Positions 54,448-63,514 of a stretch of 64,000 bases of DNA are shown here, piece by piece. Source of the DNA: Tenacibaculum piscium (lineage in GTDB: Bacteria; Bacteroidota; Bacteroidia; Flavobacteriales; Flavobacteriaceae). How positions within the stretch are numbered: the stretch's first letter is position 1; each line of letters begins with the position of its first letter. A model generated the notes under the pieces. The model saw only the letters and a program-made list of their open reading frames with translations. It searched no databases and was not told the DNA's origin. Where the stretch lies: contig NZ_JAJGWT010000009.1 of the NCBI RefSeq assembly GCF_021390715.1, forward strand, positions 1-64,000, in the 5' to 3' direction. Made by a program: the position numbers and the translations under genes.

Positions 54448-54530
54448 TAGCTATTTCCCGCTTTCCGCACTCGCTTTTTTTTGAAGAAAAATCAAAAAAA
54501 GAGCTCAAACAATTGCTTCAATCGGGGCTA
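54448..54530 (-). repeat. 83-bp flavobacterial intergenic repeat, copy 2 (inverted)
   Basis: Reverse complement of 36331-36413 with only a few differences. It lies upstream of the outer-membrane protein gene. Confidence 0.9.
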
Positions 54531-54634
54531 AGTCTATTTATTTTGTGTTGTTTTTCTTTTTAATTATTTTTCATTTATTTAATTTTCGTTAAAATTTCGT
54601 TTAGATAAGTGTTCTAAAACAAGAATTATCGTTT

Positions 54635-54642
54635 AATTTTGT
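54635..54642 (+). promoter_or_regulatory. Candidate -7 box TAATTTTG of the outer-membrane protein gene
   Basis: TANNTTTG match 24 bp before the ATG at 54666. An AGGAG-like sequence (54661-54665) close to the ATG is one of the few Shine-Dalgarno-like sites in the window. Confidence 0.45.
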
Positions 54643-54665
54643 TATTTAATTTTAAAACGTAGGAG

Positions 54666-55148
54666 ATGAAAATTTTAAGAGTATTATTATTAGGTTTTTT
54701 CTTTTTGATAGCATTTAATGCTAGTGGTCAACAGATTTCAGAGAATGCTTTAGGTATTCGAGTTGGTGACAATGATGGATTTGGTGGAGAAATTTCATAT
54801 CAATATTATGTAAAGGATAACAATCGTTTAGAGTTTGATTTAGGTTTTAGAAACACGGAAAAAGTAGATGCTTTTAAGTTAGTTGGTTTATACCAGTGGG
54901 TTCAAAACTTAGATGGAAATTTCAATTGGTTTGTTGGTTTTGGTGCAGGTTTGGGTTCTTTTAACGATACAAGTAAAGATTCGAGTAATGGCTTATTTGC
55001 TTTAATAGCGGGTAATTTGGGTATTGAGTATAATTTTGATATTCCGTTATTAGTATCTTTAGATATCAGGCCAGAACTTGGTTTTAACGACAATTACAGT
55101 AATGGTTTAGATTTAGATATTGCTTTAGGAATAAGATATCAATTTTAA
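54666..55148 (+). CDS. Outer-membrane beta-barrel protein
   Basis: 160 aa. The signal peptide ends in FNASGQ (cleavage about 21). The mature part has alternating strands ending in aromatic residues (GIRVGDNDGFGGEISYQYYV, LGIEYNFDI) and a C-terminal LGIRYQF, typical of small OmpA/OmpW-like 8-stranded barrels. Function unknown; monocistronic. Confidence 0.85.
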   Translation: MKILRVLLLGFFFLIAFNASGQQISENALGIRVGDNDGFGGEISYQYYVKDNNRLEFDLGFRNTEKVDAFKLVGLYQWVQNLDGNFNWFVGFGAGLGSFNDTSKDSSNGLFALIAGNLGIEYNFDIPLLVSLDIRPELGFNDNYSNGLDLDIALGIRYQF

Positions 55149-55160
55149 GTTATTTAAGTG

Positions 55161-55192
55161 CCTGTTTAAGTTTTTAAACAGGCTTTTTTTTA
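55161..55192. terminator. Bidirectional terminator between the barrel protein and bshA
   Basis: GCCTGTTTAA (55161-55170) against TTAAACAGGC (55175-55184), followed by eight T. Confidence 0.85.
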
Positions 55193-55206
55193 AGGATTAA
55201 AGGATA

Positions 55207-56334
55207 TTATTTCAGGTAACATTTTTTATAAATTTCTTCATATGCGGGCAATATTTTCTCTAGAGAAAACACTTTAATATGTTCTTTTGCATTCTCTTTA
55301 AACGCTGCTAAAACAGCATCATTTTTCAATATTTTGATAGCATTTTTCGCCATATCTTTCACGTCAGCTAAATCGCTTAAATAGCCTGTTTTTCCATGGA
55401 TATTTACTTCAGGCAATCCGCCACAATTTGTAGAGATAACGGGAGTTCCTGCTGCCATTGCTTCTAGGGCTGCTAATCCAAAGCTTTCTGTTTCTGAGGG
55501 TAATAAAAAAACATCAGAATAGCATAATATTTTAGCGACTTCGTTACTATTTCCTAGGAATAGTACTTTATCTTCGATGTTGAGTTTTTTGGCTAAGTTT
55601 TCGGCTTTTAAGCGTTCAGGACCATCTCCGACCATCAATAATTTTGATGGAATTTCTTTTTGAATTTTATTAAAAATTTTAATAACGTCTTGTGTTCGTT
55701 TTACGGGGCGAAAATTACTAACATGTGTTACAATTTTTTCTTGAGGCGTTGCCAAAGCGATACGTTTACATTCTCCTTGATGTGCTTGGTTATATTTTTC
55801 ACCATCAATAAAATTATAGATAACTTTTATATCTTTTTTGATATTAAATAAACGTAAGGTATCTTCTTTTAAGCTATTGGAAACGGTGGTTACCTCATCG
55901 GATTGATTGATACTAAATTCCACAGCAGTTTTATAGGTTGGGTGGCTTCCAACAAGCGTAATATCTGTACCGTGCAATGTGGTTACTACTTTTATATTGA
56001 TATTTTTTTCTTGAAGCATTTTCTTTGCCATATAAGCGGCGTAAGCGTGTGGAATTGCATAATGTACGTGCAAAACTTCTAATTGATATTTCTCAACTAT
56101 TTCGACCATTTTACTTGACAACGCTAATTCATAGGGTTGATATTGAAATAATGGATATTCTTCTAAAACGACTTCATGAAAATGCAAGCGATGCGAGAAA
56201 AAGTCTAATCGAACAGGTTGATTATAGGTTATAAAATGAACTTCATGTCCTTTATCGGCAAGTGCCATTCCTAATTCTGTCGCTACTACGCCACTTCCTC
56301 CAAAGGTTGGATAACAAACAATTCCTATTCTCAT
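55207..56334 (-). CDS. bshA: N-acetyl-alpha-D-glucosaminyl L-malate synthase
   Basis: 375 aa GT4 glycosyltransferase, first step of bacillithiol synthesis (UDP-GlcNAc plus L-malate). Start RIGIVCYPTFGGSGVVATELGMALADKG is the BshA signature. It also has HVHYAIPHAYAAYMAK, THVSNFRPVKR and the donor-binding LPSETESFGLAALEAMAAGTPVI. BshB and BshC are not in the window. It implies bacillithiol as the low-molecular-weight thiol, as in most Flavobacteriia. Confidence 0.96.
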   Translation of the reverse strand: MRIGIVCYPTFGGSGVVATELGMALADKGHEVHFITYNQPVRLDFFSHRLHFHEVVLEEYPLFQYQPYELALSSKMVEIVEKYQLEVLHVHYAIPHAYAAYMAKKMLQEKNINIKVVTTLHGTDITLVGSHPTYKTAVEFSINQSDEVTTVSNSLKEDTLRLFNIKKDIKVIYNFIDGEKYNQAHQGECKRIALATPQEKIVTHVSNFRPVKRTQDVIKIFNKIQKEIPSKLLMVGDGPERLKAENLAKKLNIEDKVLFLGNSNEVAKILCYSDVFLLPSETESFGLAALEAMAAGTPVISTNCGGLPEVNIHGKTGYLSDLADVKDMAKNAIKILKNDAVLAAFKENAKEHIKVFSLEKILPAYEEIYKKCYLK

Positions 56335-56403
56335 AATTAAATTTGATGATTATAAAGTAAATTTACGGTATTTCTTATATTTTTCTGTGAATAAAAGCAT
56401 AAA

Positions 56404-56428
56404 AAAACCCCGCTATAAAGCAGGATTT
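56404..56428 (-). terminator. Intrinsic terminator after the transketolase gene
   Basis: Leftward AAATCCTGCT-TTAT-AGCGGGGTTT with two G-T pairs and a T run. Confidence 0.75.
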
Positions 56429-56466
56429 TAATTTTTAAAATAAATTTATATGTAAAAAAGGATAAT

Positions 56467-57312
56467 TTAATAATCTCCTAATGTTTCAGGATTTTGCGCT
56501 AATGATTCCGCTAATTGTGCATCATTTGGAGCTTTACCGTGCCAAGCGTGTGTGTTCATCATAAAATCGATTCCGTTCCCCATTTCTGTATATAATAATA
56601 TACAAACAGGTTTTCCTTTACCTGTGCGAGATTTTGCATCTGCTAATCCGCTTAAAATAGCTTCTATATTATTTCCTTCTTTGACTTCTAAAACGTCCCA
56701 TCCAAAAGCTTCGAATTTTGCTTTTAGGCTTCCCATTGCTAATACTTGATCGGTTGTACCGTCAATTTGCTTTTCGTTTACATCAATCGTTGAAATTAGA
56801 TTATCAACTTTTTTTGCTGATGCGTACATTGCTGCTTCCCAGATTTGACCTTCTTGTAATTCTCCATCACCATGTAATGTGTATACAATTTTATCATCTT
56901 GGTTTAATTTTTTTGCTTGTGCAGCTCCAATAGCCACGCTCATTCCTTGTCCTAAAGAACCCGAAGCAATACGGATACCTGGTAAATGATCGTGTGTTGT
57001 TGGGTGTCCTTGTAGTCGTGTATTTAATTTTCTAAAAGTCGCTAATTCTGCTACTGGAAAAAATCCACTGTGTGCTAAAACACTATAAAAAACTGGCGAT
57101 ATATGCCCATTTGATAAAAAGAATAAATCTTCATTATTACCGTCCATTTTAAAATCAGTAGAATACTCCATGACTTCTTGATATAAACAGGTTATAAATT
57201 CTGCACATCCTAAAGAACCTCCTGGATGTCCTGAATTTACGGCATGTACCATTCGAACGATATCTCTACGAACTTGTTGTGTAAACTCTTGAAGTTGTTG
57301 TGTTGTTGGCAT
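56467..57312 (-). CDS. Transketolase, N-terminal (TPP-binding) subunit
   Basis: 281 aa, the N-terminal half of a split transketolase. Landmarks are VNSGHPGGSLGCAEF, LFFLSNGHISPVFYS, GSLGQGMSVAIGAAQA, LHGDGELQEGQIWEAAMYA (TPP motif GDGxLQEG...N) and WHGKAPNDAQLAE. The C-terminal half with the second part of the active site is not downstream; bshA follows after a terminator. In many Bacteroidota the two halves are adjacent, so the partner must be elsewhere. Confidence 0.95.
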   Translation of the reverse strand: MPTTQQLQEFTQQVRRDIVRMVHAVNSGHPGGSLGCAEFITCLYQEVMEYSTDFKMDGNNEDLFFLSNGHISPVFYSVLAHSGFFPVAELATFRKLNTRLQGHPTTHDHLPGIRIASGSLGQGMSVAIGAAQAKKLNQDDKIVYTLHGDGELQEGQIWEAAMYASAKKVDNLISTIDVNEKQIDGTTDQVLAMGSLKAKFEAFGWDVLEVKEGNNIEAILSGLADAKSRTGKGKPVCILLYTEMGNGIDFMMNTHAWHGKAPNDAQLAESLAQNPETLGDY

Positions 57313-57396
57313 TATTTTTAGTTTTGTCGTGTCTTGTTTGTCTTGTTATCTGTAGGCAAAAGTAACTGTTTATAAAACAATTGCCAATTACTTTTT

Positions 57397-58656
57397 TTAA
57401 GTTTTTTGCTTTTTCTTTTTTGCTGCGGGAAAAAGCACATTATTTAAAATCAAACGATACCCTGCAGATGTTGGGTGTAATTCAAGTTCAGTTTTTGGGT
57501 CGCCTATTCTATGTTGATAATCTTCAGGATCGTGTCCTGCGTAAAAGGTGAACATTCCTTTTCCTTTTGTTCCGTGGATATATTTTGCTTCGCTATTACT
57601 GTTATTTTCACCTAAAACAAGCACGGTTGATTTGATTGTTTTGGCATCAAAAGAGGTTGTTTGTCCCATAAAACCTTTGACTAATTGCGTATGATTTTGT
57701 GTGAGCATCGTTGGTACTTGATCCCATTTTGCGGAAAATTCTTTTAACGTAAAATAATCTACTTCTTTTTTGATTTTTCTTTTTCGAGTCATATCGATGG
57801 ATGAAAATTCGTAGGTTGTTGGATTTCTGATTAATTCAAAATCTTTAAAAGCGAATGTTTTATCAAAATTTATTTTTGATTGATAATTAGGTTCTGACGC
57901 ATCTCCATCAAACATTCCTTCGCAAATATCTACGCCATCGGCGGCTAAAGCAATATCAAAACTATCGGTTGCCGAACACATAGCGAACATAAATCCGCCA
58001 CCGATTACATAATTTTTAATTTTTTTAGCAACAGCGCCTTTTTCTTCGGATACTTTTTTGTAGCCTAATTTTGTGGCTAATTTTTCGGCATCTTTTTTCT
58101 GTTGGATATACCAAGGAGCGGTTCTAAAGGCACCATAAAAGCGTCCGTATTGTCCTGTAAAATCTTCGTGATGCAAATGCAACCATTCGTATAATAAGAG
58201 TTTATCATTTAAAATTTCTTCATCATAAAGTACATCAAATGGAATTTCGGCATAGGTTAATACCATAGTTACGGCATCGTCCCAGGGCATTTTTCCTTTT
58301 GGAGAATAAACGGCTATTTTGGGTGCTTTTTCGAGCGTTACGGCTTCTTGATTTTTAGATGGTGATGAGATTTCTTCTAAAATTAATTGTGCTTTTGTAT
58401 CTGAAATTATTTGATAGGAAACGCCTCGAATTTTACATTCTTGGGCGATTGTAGTATTATTTTCGAGTAAAAAAGCACCGCCATCATAATTTAATAACCA
58501 TTTTGATTTTAAACCATTTTCTAAGGCGTGATAAACAATTCCGTAAGCTTTTAAATGATTTTTCTGATTTTCATAACTCATCGGAATATAGACAAAAGAT
58601 GCCCAAAGTGAGTTTGAAATCAATAAAAATAATATGATATGTAGTGTTTTTTTCAT
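57397..58656 (-). CDS. Periplasmic GATase1-like protein, often named asparagine synthetase B
   Basis: About 419 aa. I start it at 58656 (MKKTLHIILFLLISNSLWAS, a clear signal peptide) and not at an upstream ATG at 58683. The core motif YVIGGGFMFAMCSATDSFDIAL (about 226-247) is a nucleophile-elbow-like Cys as in ThuA or class I glutamine amidotransferase folds. I see no N-terminal Cys2 glutaminase and no ATP pyrophosphatase SGGxDS, so an asparagine synthetase B name, common for this family, is probably wrong. C-terminal GHDPEDYQHRIGDPKTELELHPTSAGYRLIL is highly conserved-looking. Function unknown. Confidence 0.8.
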   Translation of the reverse strand: MKKTLHIILFLLISNSLWASFVYIPMSYENQKNHLKAYGIVYHALENGLKSKWLLNYDGGAFLLENNTTIAQECKIRGVSYQIISDTKAQLILEEISSPSKNQEAVTLEKAPKIAVYSPKGKMPWDDAVTMVLTYAEIPFDVLYDEEILNDKLLLYEWLHLHHEDFTGQYGRFYGAFRTAPWYIQQKKDAEKLATKLGYKKVSEEKGAVAKKIKNYVIGGGFMFAMCSATDSFDIALAADGVDICEGMFDGDASEPNYQSKINFDKTFAFKDFELIRNPTTYEFSSIDMTRKRKIKKEVDYFTLKEFSAKWDQVPTMLTQNHTQLVKGFMGQTTSFDAKTIKSTVLVLGENNSNSEAKYIHGTKGKGMFTFYAGHDPEDYQHRIGDPKTELELHPTSAGYRLILNNVLFPAAKKKKQKT

Positions 58657-58750
58657 CTTCTTTTTTATGAAATTTTTCATCAAAAACTAAAATACACAAT
58701 TACGAAGTAGCAATTGTGTATTTTATATATTTTTATATTTTATTTAAAAT

Positions 58751-60274
58751 TTAAAACGGTACATCATCATCGCTAGGTCCAAAGGCATCTTCTGCAGATG
58801 CGAAACTATTGGAAGCTATTTCGTTGTTAAAACCATCACTACCACCGTTCATACTCGATTCAAATTCACTACTAATTCCTTCATCTAAATCAGAAAACAA
58901 GGCTAAATGTCCTGTAAATTTCAAACGAATATTATCCATTCCACCGTTACGGTGTTTTGCTACGATAAACTCTCCCTGCCCTTCACATGGCGAGTGGTCG
59001 TCGTCGTCCCATTCGGTCATTCCGTAATATTCGGGACGAAAAATAAACGACACAATATCGGCATCTTGCTCAATTGCTCCAGATTCCCGTAAATCGGAAA
59101 GTAACGGACGTTTTGAACCTCCACGAGTTTCCACAGCACGTGACAACTGCGATAACGCAATTACAGGAATACTTAATTCCTTTGCCAATGCTTTTAAATT
59201 TCGTGAAATGGTCGATATTTCTTGTTCACGATTTCCTCCTGAACCTCCTGCGGTCATTAATTGTAAATAATCAATTACAATTATTTTCACATTATGTTGC
59301 GATACTAATCGTCGTGCTTTTGCTCGTAAATCAAAGATTGATAACGCTGGTGTATCATCAATAAAAATAGGCGCATCAGAGAGTTTTTTAACCTTTACAT
59401 TTAGCTGTTCCCATTCATGAGGTTCTAAATTTCCTTTTCGTAATTTTTCTGATGTTAGGCCTGTTTCCGAAGAAATCATACGGGTAATTAATTGTACTGA
59501 TGACATTTCTAATGAAAAAATAGCGACTCCGTGTCCAAAATCAATCGCCATATTTTTTGCCATCGATATTACAAATGCCGTTTTTCCCATACCAGGACGG
59601 GCGGCAATAATAATTAAATCGGAAGGTTGCCAACCTGATGTTAAGGCATCTAATTTTGTAAACCCTGTTTGCAAACCGCTCATTCCTTCTTTTCCAGAAA
59701 TTTCTTGAATTCGGTTTATGGATTGTTGCACTAATGAATCGGCTTTTTCGGCTCCTTTTTTAAGATTTCCTTGTGTTACTTCAAATAATTTCCCCTCGGC
59801 TTCGTCTAATAAATCAAAAACATCTACGGTTTCGTTATAGGCATTTTCTATGATTTCCGAAGAAATAGTAATTAATTTTCTCTGGATATATTTCTCTAAA
59901 ATAATACGAGAATGGAACTCAATATGTGCCGAAGAAGCTACTTTTTGCGTTAAACCGATTAAGAAAAAATCACCTCCAGCGAGGTCTAATTTCCCATCTT
60001 TTTTAAGTTGTGTTGATACTGAAAGTAAGTCAATCGGTTCGGAATTTTGGAAAAGCGTATAAATCGCTTGATACACTTGTTGATGTCTTTTATCATAAAA
60101 AGAATCAGGACTTAGAATATCAATAACCTCATCAATTCCTTTTTTATCAATCATCATTGCCCCCAAAACCGCCTCCTCTAGCTCTAAAGCTTGTGGTGGT
60201 AATTTTCCTTTCTCAAGGCTGATAACTCTAGCCTTCTCATTTTTTGTTCCTCTAAAAGATTGAGTTCGTTCCAT
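58751..60274 (-). CDS. dnaB: Replicative DNA helicase
   Basis: 507 aa. The N-terminal DnaB domain has PPQALELEEAVLGAMMID. The C-terminal RecA-like ATPase has Walker A AARPGMGKTAFVISMAKN (about 218-235), IIVIDYLQLM (Walker B), SQLSRAVETRGGSKRPLLSDLRESGAIEQDADIV and HRNGGMDNIRLKF. It has a Gly/Ser/Asp-rich C-terminal tail ending DDDVPF, like that of SSB-interacting proteins. No intein is seen. Confidence 0.97.
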   Translation of the reverse strand: MERTQSFRGTKNEKARVISLEKGKLPPQALELEEAVLGAMMIDKKGIDEVIDILSPDSFYDKRHQQVYQAIYTLFQNSEPIDLLSVSTQLKKDGKLDLAGGDFFLIGLTQKVASSAHIEFHSRIILEKYIQRKLITISSEIIENAYNETVDVFDLLDEAEGKLFEVTQGNLKKGAEKADSLVQQSINRIQEISGKEGMSGLQTGFTKLDALTSGWQPSDLIIIAARPGMGKTAFVISMAKNMAIDFGHGVAIFSLEMSSVQLITRMISSETGLTSEKLRKGNLEPHEWEQLNVKVKKLSDAPIFIDDTPALSIFDLRAKARRLVSQHNVKIIVIDYLQLMTAGGSGGNREQEISTISRNLKALAKELSIPVIALSQLSRAVETRGGSKRPLLSDLRESGAIEQDADIVSFIFRPEYYGMTEWDDDDHSPCEGQGEFIVAKHRNGGMDNIRLKFTGHLALFSDLDEGISSEFESSMNGGSDGFNNEIASNSFASAEDAFGPSDDDVPF

Positions 60275-60421
60275 GGTGCAAAGATAATTTTTTAAGCTGA
60301 TATTTTTAGTAGCGTTTTGTAACTTTTCTTATGACTTAGCTTAAGATACAAATAAGCGCTAATTTTAACAAATAAATAAGGTTCTTAAATTATAAAAAAA
60401 CAACGAACTTTCTTACTTTTG

Positions 60422-61555
60422 ATGCGTATGCAAAATTATAAAAAAAAGTTATTTTTAGCATCAACCTTGCCTTTTCAAGTGATGTTTGTACAATTTTTAA
60501 GCCAAAATCCCGCATGGATAGAAGTTTTTTATAGCAACGGATTTTATATTTATATTGCTAATTTTTTGCGTATTATTTTAGGTTGGATTCCCTTTTCTGT
60601 GGGCGATATTTTAGGATTATTCTTAATTTTTTTACTGATAAAAGGAGTTTATCATTTTATTAAAAAGTTGTTTCACAATAATTTAAAAGAATATTTTAGT
60701 GATAATTTAAAAGAATATTTTAAAATTATAAGCTTACAATTTTTAAATTTGATTACGATTGTTTCAGTGCTTTATTTTTGCTTTTATGCCTTTTGGGGAT
60801 TGAATTATTTTCGAGAACCTTTAGCTAAAAATTTAAACTTACAACAAGCAACCTATACGACAAATCAACTTGTTGAAACGACTCAAAAAATTGTTTATCA
60901 ACTCAATAAAACACATTTTGAAATCACTAAAAATGATACGCTAAAAGTTCAAGTTCCGTACAATACAACAGAAATATATGATTTAGCAACAAACGGTTAT
61001 CAAAATTTAGCTAAAAAATATCCGCAATTGGCGTATAAAAATCCTTCCATAAAAAGTTCTTTGATTAGTATATTGCAATCCTACAACGGAACGGCTGGAT
61101 ATTTAAATCCAATTACGGGCGAAGCTCAAATAAATAATCAAATTCCGAAAACAAGTTTCCCTGCAACAACTTGCCACGAAATGGCGCATCAAATTGGTTG
61201 GGCTGCCGAGAATGATGCTAATTTTGTCGGGTTTTTAGCATCGGTTGCCAATAATGATTTGTATTTTAAATATTCGGGATATCGAATGGCATACATATAT
61301 TGTATCAACGAAATTTATAAACGAGATAAAAAATTATCAGAAAAAATAAAAAACACCGTACATAAAGGTATTTACAAAGATTTTCATGTCAGTTTTTTAC
61401 ATTGGAATCAGTTTAAAAATCCGATTGAACCCTATTTAAAAAAAGGATATAATTCCTATTTAAAGGCAAATAAACAAGAAAAAGGAATAAATTCGTATAG
61501 TTATGTAGTCGATTTACTTATTGCCTACTTTAATAAAATCGATAAAAACAACTAA
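60422..61555 (+). CDS. DUF3810 membrane protein with HExxH metalloprotease-like motif
   Basis: 377 aa from the ATG at 60422. Two to three N-terminal transmembrane segments are visible (about 12-30, 42-75 and 100-125). A C-terminal soluble domain carries TTCHEMAHQIGWAAENDANFVG (about 253-274), an HExxH zinc site with a downstream Glu-Asp, and GTAGYLNPITGEAQ. DUF3810 is widespread in Bacteroidota and Firmicutes; the substrate is unknown. A 24-bp tandem duplication (DNLKEYF/NNLKEYF) lies near 60680-60720. Confidence 0.9.
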   Translation: MRMQNYKKKLFLASTLPFQVMFVQFLSQNPAWIEVFYSNGFYIYIANFLRIILGWIPFSVGDILGLFLIFLLIKGVYHFIKKLFHNNLKEYFSDNLKEYFKIISLQFLNLITIVSVLYFCFYAFWGLNYFREPLAKNLNLQQATYTTNQLVETTQKIVYQLNKTHFEITKNDTLKVQVPYNTTEIYDLATNGYQNLAKKYPQLAYKNPSIKSSLISILQSYNGTAGYLNPITGEAQINNQIPKTSFPATTCHEMAHQIGWAAENDANFVGFLASVANNDLYFKYSGYRMAYIYCINEIYKRDKKLSEKIKNTVHKGIYKDFHVSFLHWNQFKNPIEPYLKKGYNSYLKANKQEKGINSYSYVVDLLIAYFNKIDKNN

Positions 61556-61569
61556 AAAATTATCTTTAA

Positions 61570-62154
61570 ATGAACTCTTTTTCAACTTTTTCAACACTTT
61601 TTATAAGTCTTATTTTAGGTCTTTTTATAATTACTTCTTGTGATTCTTCTTCCGAATTACAAAAAGATTTTACTTGTCAAAAAGAAACTTTCTACAACGA
61701 AAACATCCTTAAAAAACAACAAGATTTTCGAAAATATTTTACAACATATTTTCCTGAAAATTGGAAGGTAAATTTATATTATGATACTAAAAAAACATCT
61801 ATTTATGCCGCAGACACGACTGTTTCACTAACAGAAACAACACTTATAGACGTAACATTAGTACACAAAACTATTTTTATTGATAATACATTTGCTCAAA
61901 AAATAACGGAAGACAACAAAAAAATGGGCTTCACAGAACTTAAAACAAAGCACTTACAATTCTTGAAAAAACCGTCTTATTACAGTTATGCCAAAGGAAA
62001 AAAAGGCAACCATTCTTATCATATTTTAAATACCTTTACAAAAATAAATACCGATAATTTTTTACACGTTAAAACCGAAGTTTATGGCGATTCATTAGTT
62101 GAAAAACGATTCTGTAAAGCCATCGAATTAATCGAGAAAATTAACATCAATTAA
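61570..62154 (+). CDS. Lipoprotein of unknown function
   Basis: 194 aa. The signal ends in IITSC (lipobox Cys24). The remainder has a GlxA-like sandwich of strands without a recognised family (TYFPENWKVNLYYDTKKTSIYAADTT, KMGFTELKTKHLQFLKKPSYYSYAKGKKG). It lies 14 bp after DUF3810 and 30 bp before pepT, so the three are probably one transcript. Confidence 0.8.
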   Translation: MNSFSTFSTLFISLILGLFIITSCDSSSELQKDFTCQKETFYNENILKKQQDFRKYFTTYFPENWKVNLYYDTKKTSIYAADTTVSLTETTLIDVTLVHKTIFIDNTFAQKITEDNKKMGFTELKTKHLQFLKKPSYYSYAKGKKGNHSYHILNTFTKINTDNFLHVKTEVYGDSLVEKRFCKAIELIEKININ

Positions 62155-62184
62155 AATATCAAAAAAAAATAAATTAAATATAAC

Positions 62185-63420
62185 ATGAATAAACAACACA
62201 TCATCAACAGATTTTTAAAATATGTAACCATTGATACCGAAAGTAATCCTGATAATCCTGCGTTTCCAAGTTCTGAAAATCAATGGGATTTAGCAAAAGT
62301 TCTTGAAAAAGAATTGAAAGAAATAGGTATGGAAGATGTCGAATTAGACGAAAACTGTTACATAATGGCAACTTTACCAAGTAATATCGATTACGAAGTG
62401 CCAACCATCGGTTTTGTAGCTCATATTGATACAAGCCCTGATTTTACAGGAAAAAATGTAAAACCGCAAATCCATGAAAATTACGATGGTAAAGATATTA
62501 TCTTAAATAAAGAACAAAATATCGTTTTATCGCCAGATTATTTTGAAGATTTACTAATCTACAAAGGAGAAACACTCATTACAACCGACGGAACAACACT
62601 TTTAGGTGCCGACGATAAAGCAGGAGTTACTGAAATTGTTTCGGCAATGGAATATTTAATTCAACATCCTGAAGTAAAACATGGTAAAATTAGAATCTGT
62701 TTTACACCTGATGAAGAAGTTGGAAAAGGAGCACATAAATTTGACGTTGAAAAATTTGGTGCAAAATGGGCATACACCATGGACGGAAGTCGAATTGGAG
62801 AATTAGAATACGAAAGTTTTAACGCCGCAAGTGCCGTAATTACTGTAAACGGACGTATGGTACATCCTGGATATGCCAAAGGAAAAATGGTGAACAGTAT
62901 GTATATTGCTCAAGAAGTAATCGGAGGATTTCCTGCGTTAGAAACGCCTGAAACAACAAGTAAAAGAGAAGGTTTCTATCATCTTTGCGACCTACATGGA
63001 GAAGTTGAAAAAACCGTTTTACAATATATTATCCGTGATTTTGACAAAGAAAAATTCGCCGATAGAAAAGAATTTGTTCGCAATTTAATTAAAGAATTAA
63101 ATGAAAAACATGGAAATAGTATTACTCTTGAAATAAAAGACCAATATTATAATATGGGCGAAAAAATTAAGCCTGTAATGCATATTGTCGATATTGCCGA
63201 AGAAGTAATGAAAGAAATGAATATTACGCCAATTATTAAAGCAATTAGAGGAGGTACAGACGGTTCTCAATTATCATATAAAGGATTACCATGTCCTAAT
63301 ATTTTTGCGGGAGGTCATAATTTTCATGGTCGTTATGAATTTGTATCTGCGGAAACAATCGTAAAAGCATCGGAAGTTATTGTCGGTATCGCCCAAAAAG
63401 TAACCGTGAATTTTAAGTAA
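62185..63420 (+). CDS. pepT: Peptidase T
   Basis: 411 aa M20 zinc tripeptidase. Metal ligands and catalytic acids are in [15 protein letters not shown] (His, Asp), [18 protein letters not shown] (bridging Asp) and [15 protein letters not shown] (Glu-Glu). The dimerisation domain is in the middle, and the C-terminal histidine is in [14 protein letters not shown]. It removes the N-terminal residue from tripeptides in the cytoplasm. Confidence 0.97.
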   Translation: MNKQHIINRFLKYVTIDTESNPDNPAFPSSENQWDLAKVLEKELKEIGMEDVELDENCYIMATLPSNIDYEVPTIGFVAHIDTSPDFTGKNVKPQIHENYDGKDIILNKEQNIVLSPDYFEDLLIYKGETLITTDGTTLLGADDKAGVTEIVSAMEYLIQHPEVKHGKIRICFTPDEEVGKGAHKFDVEKFGAKWAYTMDGSRIGELEYESFNAASAVITVNGRMVHPGYAKGKMVNSMYIAQEVIGGFPALETPETTSKREGFYHLCDLHGEVEKTVLQYIIRDFDKEKFADRKEFVRNLIKELNEKHGNSITLEIKDQYYNMGEKIKPVMHIVDIAEEVMKEMNITPIIKAIRGGTDGSQLSYKGLPCPNIFAGGHNFHGRYEFVSAETIVKASEVIVGIAQKVTVNFK

Positions 63421-63442
63421 ATTTTATCTTTAAAACAACTAT

Positions 63443-63496
63443 AAACAAGTAAAATGACCTAAAGTTTTTTAAGCTTTTAAATCATTTTACTTGTTT
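63443..63496. terminator. Bidirectional terminator between pepT and pssA
   Basis: 15-bp perfect arms AAACAAGTAAAATGA (63443-63457) and complement (63482-63496) around a T-rich loop, between convergent genes. Confidence 0.75.
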
Positions 63497-63514
63497 CTTC
63501 TATTTTTTTATTGG

